From Acidimicrobiaceae bacterium (GTDB lineage: Bacteria; Actinomycetota; Acidimicrobiia; Acidimicrobiales; Ilumatobacteraceae), in NCBI GenBank assembly GCA_947490975.1, contig CANLHV010000025.1:1-13847 (forward strand): a stretch of DNA of 13,847 bases, read 5' to 3'. Position numbers and translations under genes: made by a program. The notes below the pieces were generated by a model. The model saw only the letters and a list, made by a program, of their open reading frames with translations, was not told where the DNA came from and did no database searches. Positions 13,586 through 13,847 of the stretch are shown here, one piece after another (position 1 is the first letter of the stretch; the number at the start of each line of letters is the position of its first letter).

Positions 13586-13847
13586 CGCTGATCTCCTTTG
13601 CTATTTCTCGATATGCCTTGGCTGCTGGTGAAGACGGATCAAAAGAGGTAACTGGTTTGCCATGCGAAGGTGCCTCTGCCACCCGAACAGACCTTGGCAC
13701 AACTGTTTTGCACACCTTGTCGCCAAAATGTTCACGAACTTCACGCACCACATCATCAGCCAGAGTCGTATGTGTGTACATCACGCAAGCAATGTTTCGA
13801 ACCTCAAGGGTTGGGTTTAAAACCTGGCTGACACGGTCAACACTGCG
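13560..13847 (-). CDS. parA: Chromosome partitioning ATPase ParA (5' end cut by window edge)
   Basis: C-terminal 95 residues of the ParA/Soj Walker-type ATPase that works with ParB to move origins apart. The visible part reads RSVDRVSQVLNPTLEVRN at the right edge, then VMYTHTTLADDVVREVREHFGD, VVPRSVRVAEAPSHGKPVTSFD and SPAAKAYREIAKEI. These match the ParA end region, including the conserved P-RxxxxxEAPxxGxP pattern. The Walker A and B motifs are beyond the edge. A GTG at 13784 is inside the gene and is not its start. The stop is TAA at 13560-13562, inside parB. In relatives rsmG, the yidC region and dnaA lie further upstream of parA, so oriC is probably to the right. Confidence 0.95.
   Translation of the reverse strand, partial: RSVDRVSQVLNPTLEVRNIACVMYTHTTLADDVVREVREHFGDKVCKTVVPRSVRVAEAPSHGKPVTSFDPSSPAAKAYREIAKEISGGPSNRSR

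Noticed and set aside
1..13847. tRNA, rRNA, CRISPR array, insertion sequence or phage genes
   Set aside because: No transposase, integrase, regularly spaced repeats or tRNA-like cloverleaf were seen; every stretch longer than about 130 bases is explained by a core gene.

Overview
The window is a chromosomal segment of an actinomycete (Actinomycetota). The evidence is the set of families and their order: DUF5318, pcnA, DUF6049, trxB, trxA, cwlM, parB and parA sit together, as they do next to the replication origin of Mycobacterium and Streptomyces. Base composition looks moderate (around half G+C by eye) and spacers are short. Together with a separate kinase where murJ and sigM would be expected, this suggests a small-genome, perhaps planktonic, deep-branching class such as Acidimicrobiia. 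That placement is inference. The near-perfect parS-like site, the DnaA boxes and parAB indicate that oriC is close, probably beyond the right edge.

Layout. (1) 1-5098, minus strand: pcnA (GTG start), a DUF5318 zinc-ribbon protein, rpsF, ssb, rpsR, rplI and dnaB (cut by the left edge). rpsF has a strong leader hairpin that covers its ribosome binding site. rpsR carries a long low-complexity tail and overlaps rplI by ATGA. Tandem DnaA boxes lie between rplI and dnaB. (2) 5181-12503, plus strand: an exported, membrane-anchored DUF6049 protein, DegV (ATGA overlap), a transmembrane Ser/Thr kinase, a two-helix membrane protein, trxB, trxA and the CwlM-like pseudo-amidase. (3) 12504-12619: a convergent gap with DnaA boxes inside an inverted repeat. 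(4) 12620-13847, minus strand: parB and the 3' end of parA, which overlap.

How the parts fit. The minus-strand block supplies translation and replication (ribosomal proteins S6, S18 and L9, SSB, the replicative helicase, tRNA CCA addition). The plus-strand block looks like an envelope-control module joined to the thioredoxin system. The most interesting point is the kinase. All its catalytic motifs look intact, and its extracellular domain resembles the C-terminal ectodomain of mycobacterial MurJ (MviN), the lipid II flippase, where the corresponding kinase is a dead pseudokinase fused to the flippase. Here the kinase-TM-ectodomain module stands alone, no murJ is present in the window, and it sits three genes from a CwlM homologue. 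In mycobacteria CwlM is the phosphorylated regulator of MurA and binds the MurJ complex. The window may therefore encode an unfused version of the MurJ/CwlM peptidoglycan switch (inference).

A second oddity is the cwlM start: its first peptidoglycan-binding repeat runs upstream of any ATG, GTG or TTG and into trxA. This points to an ATT start, a -1 frameshift or a sequence error.
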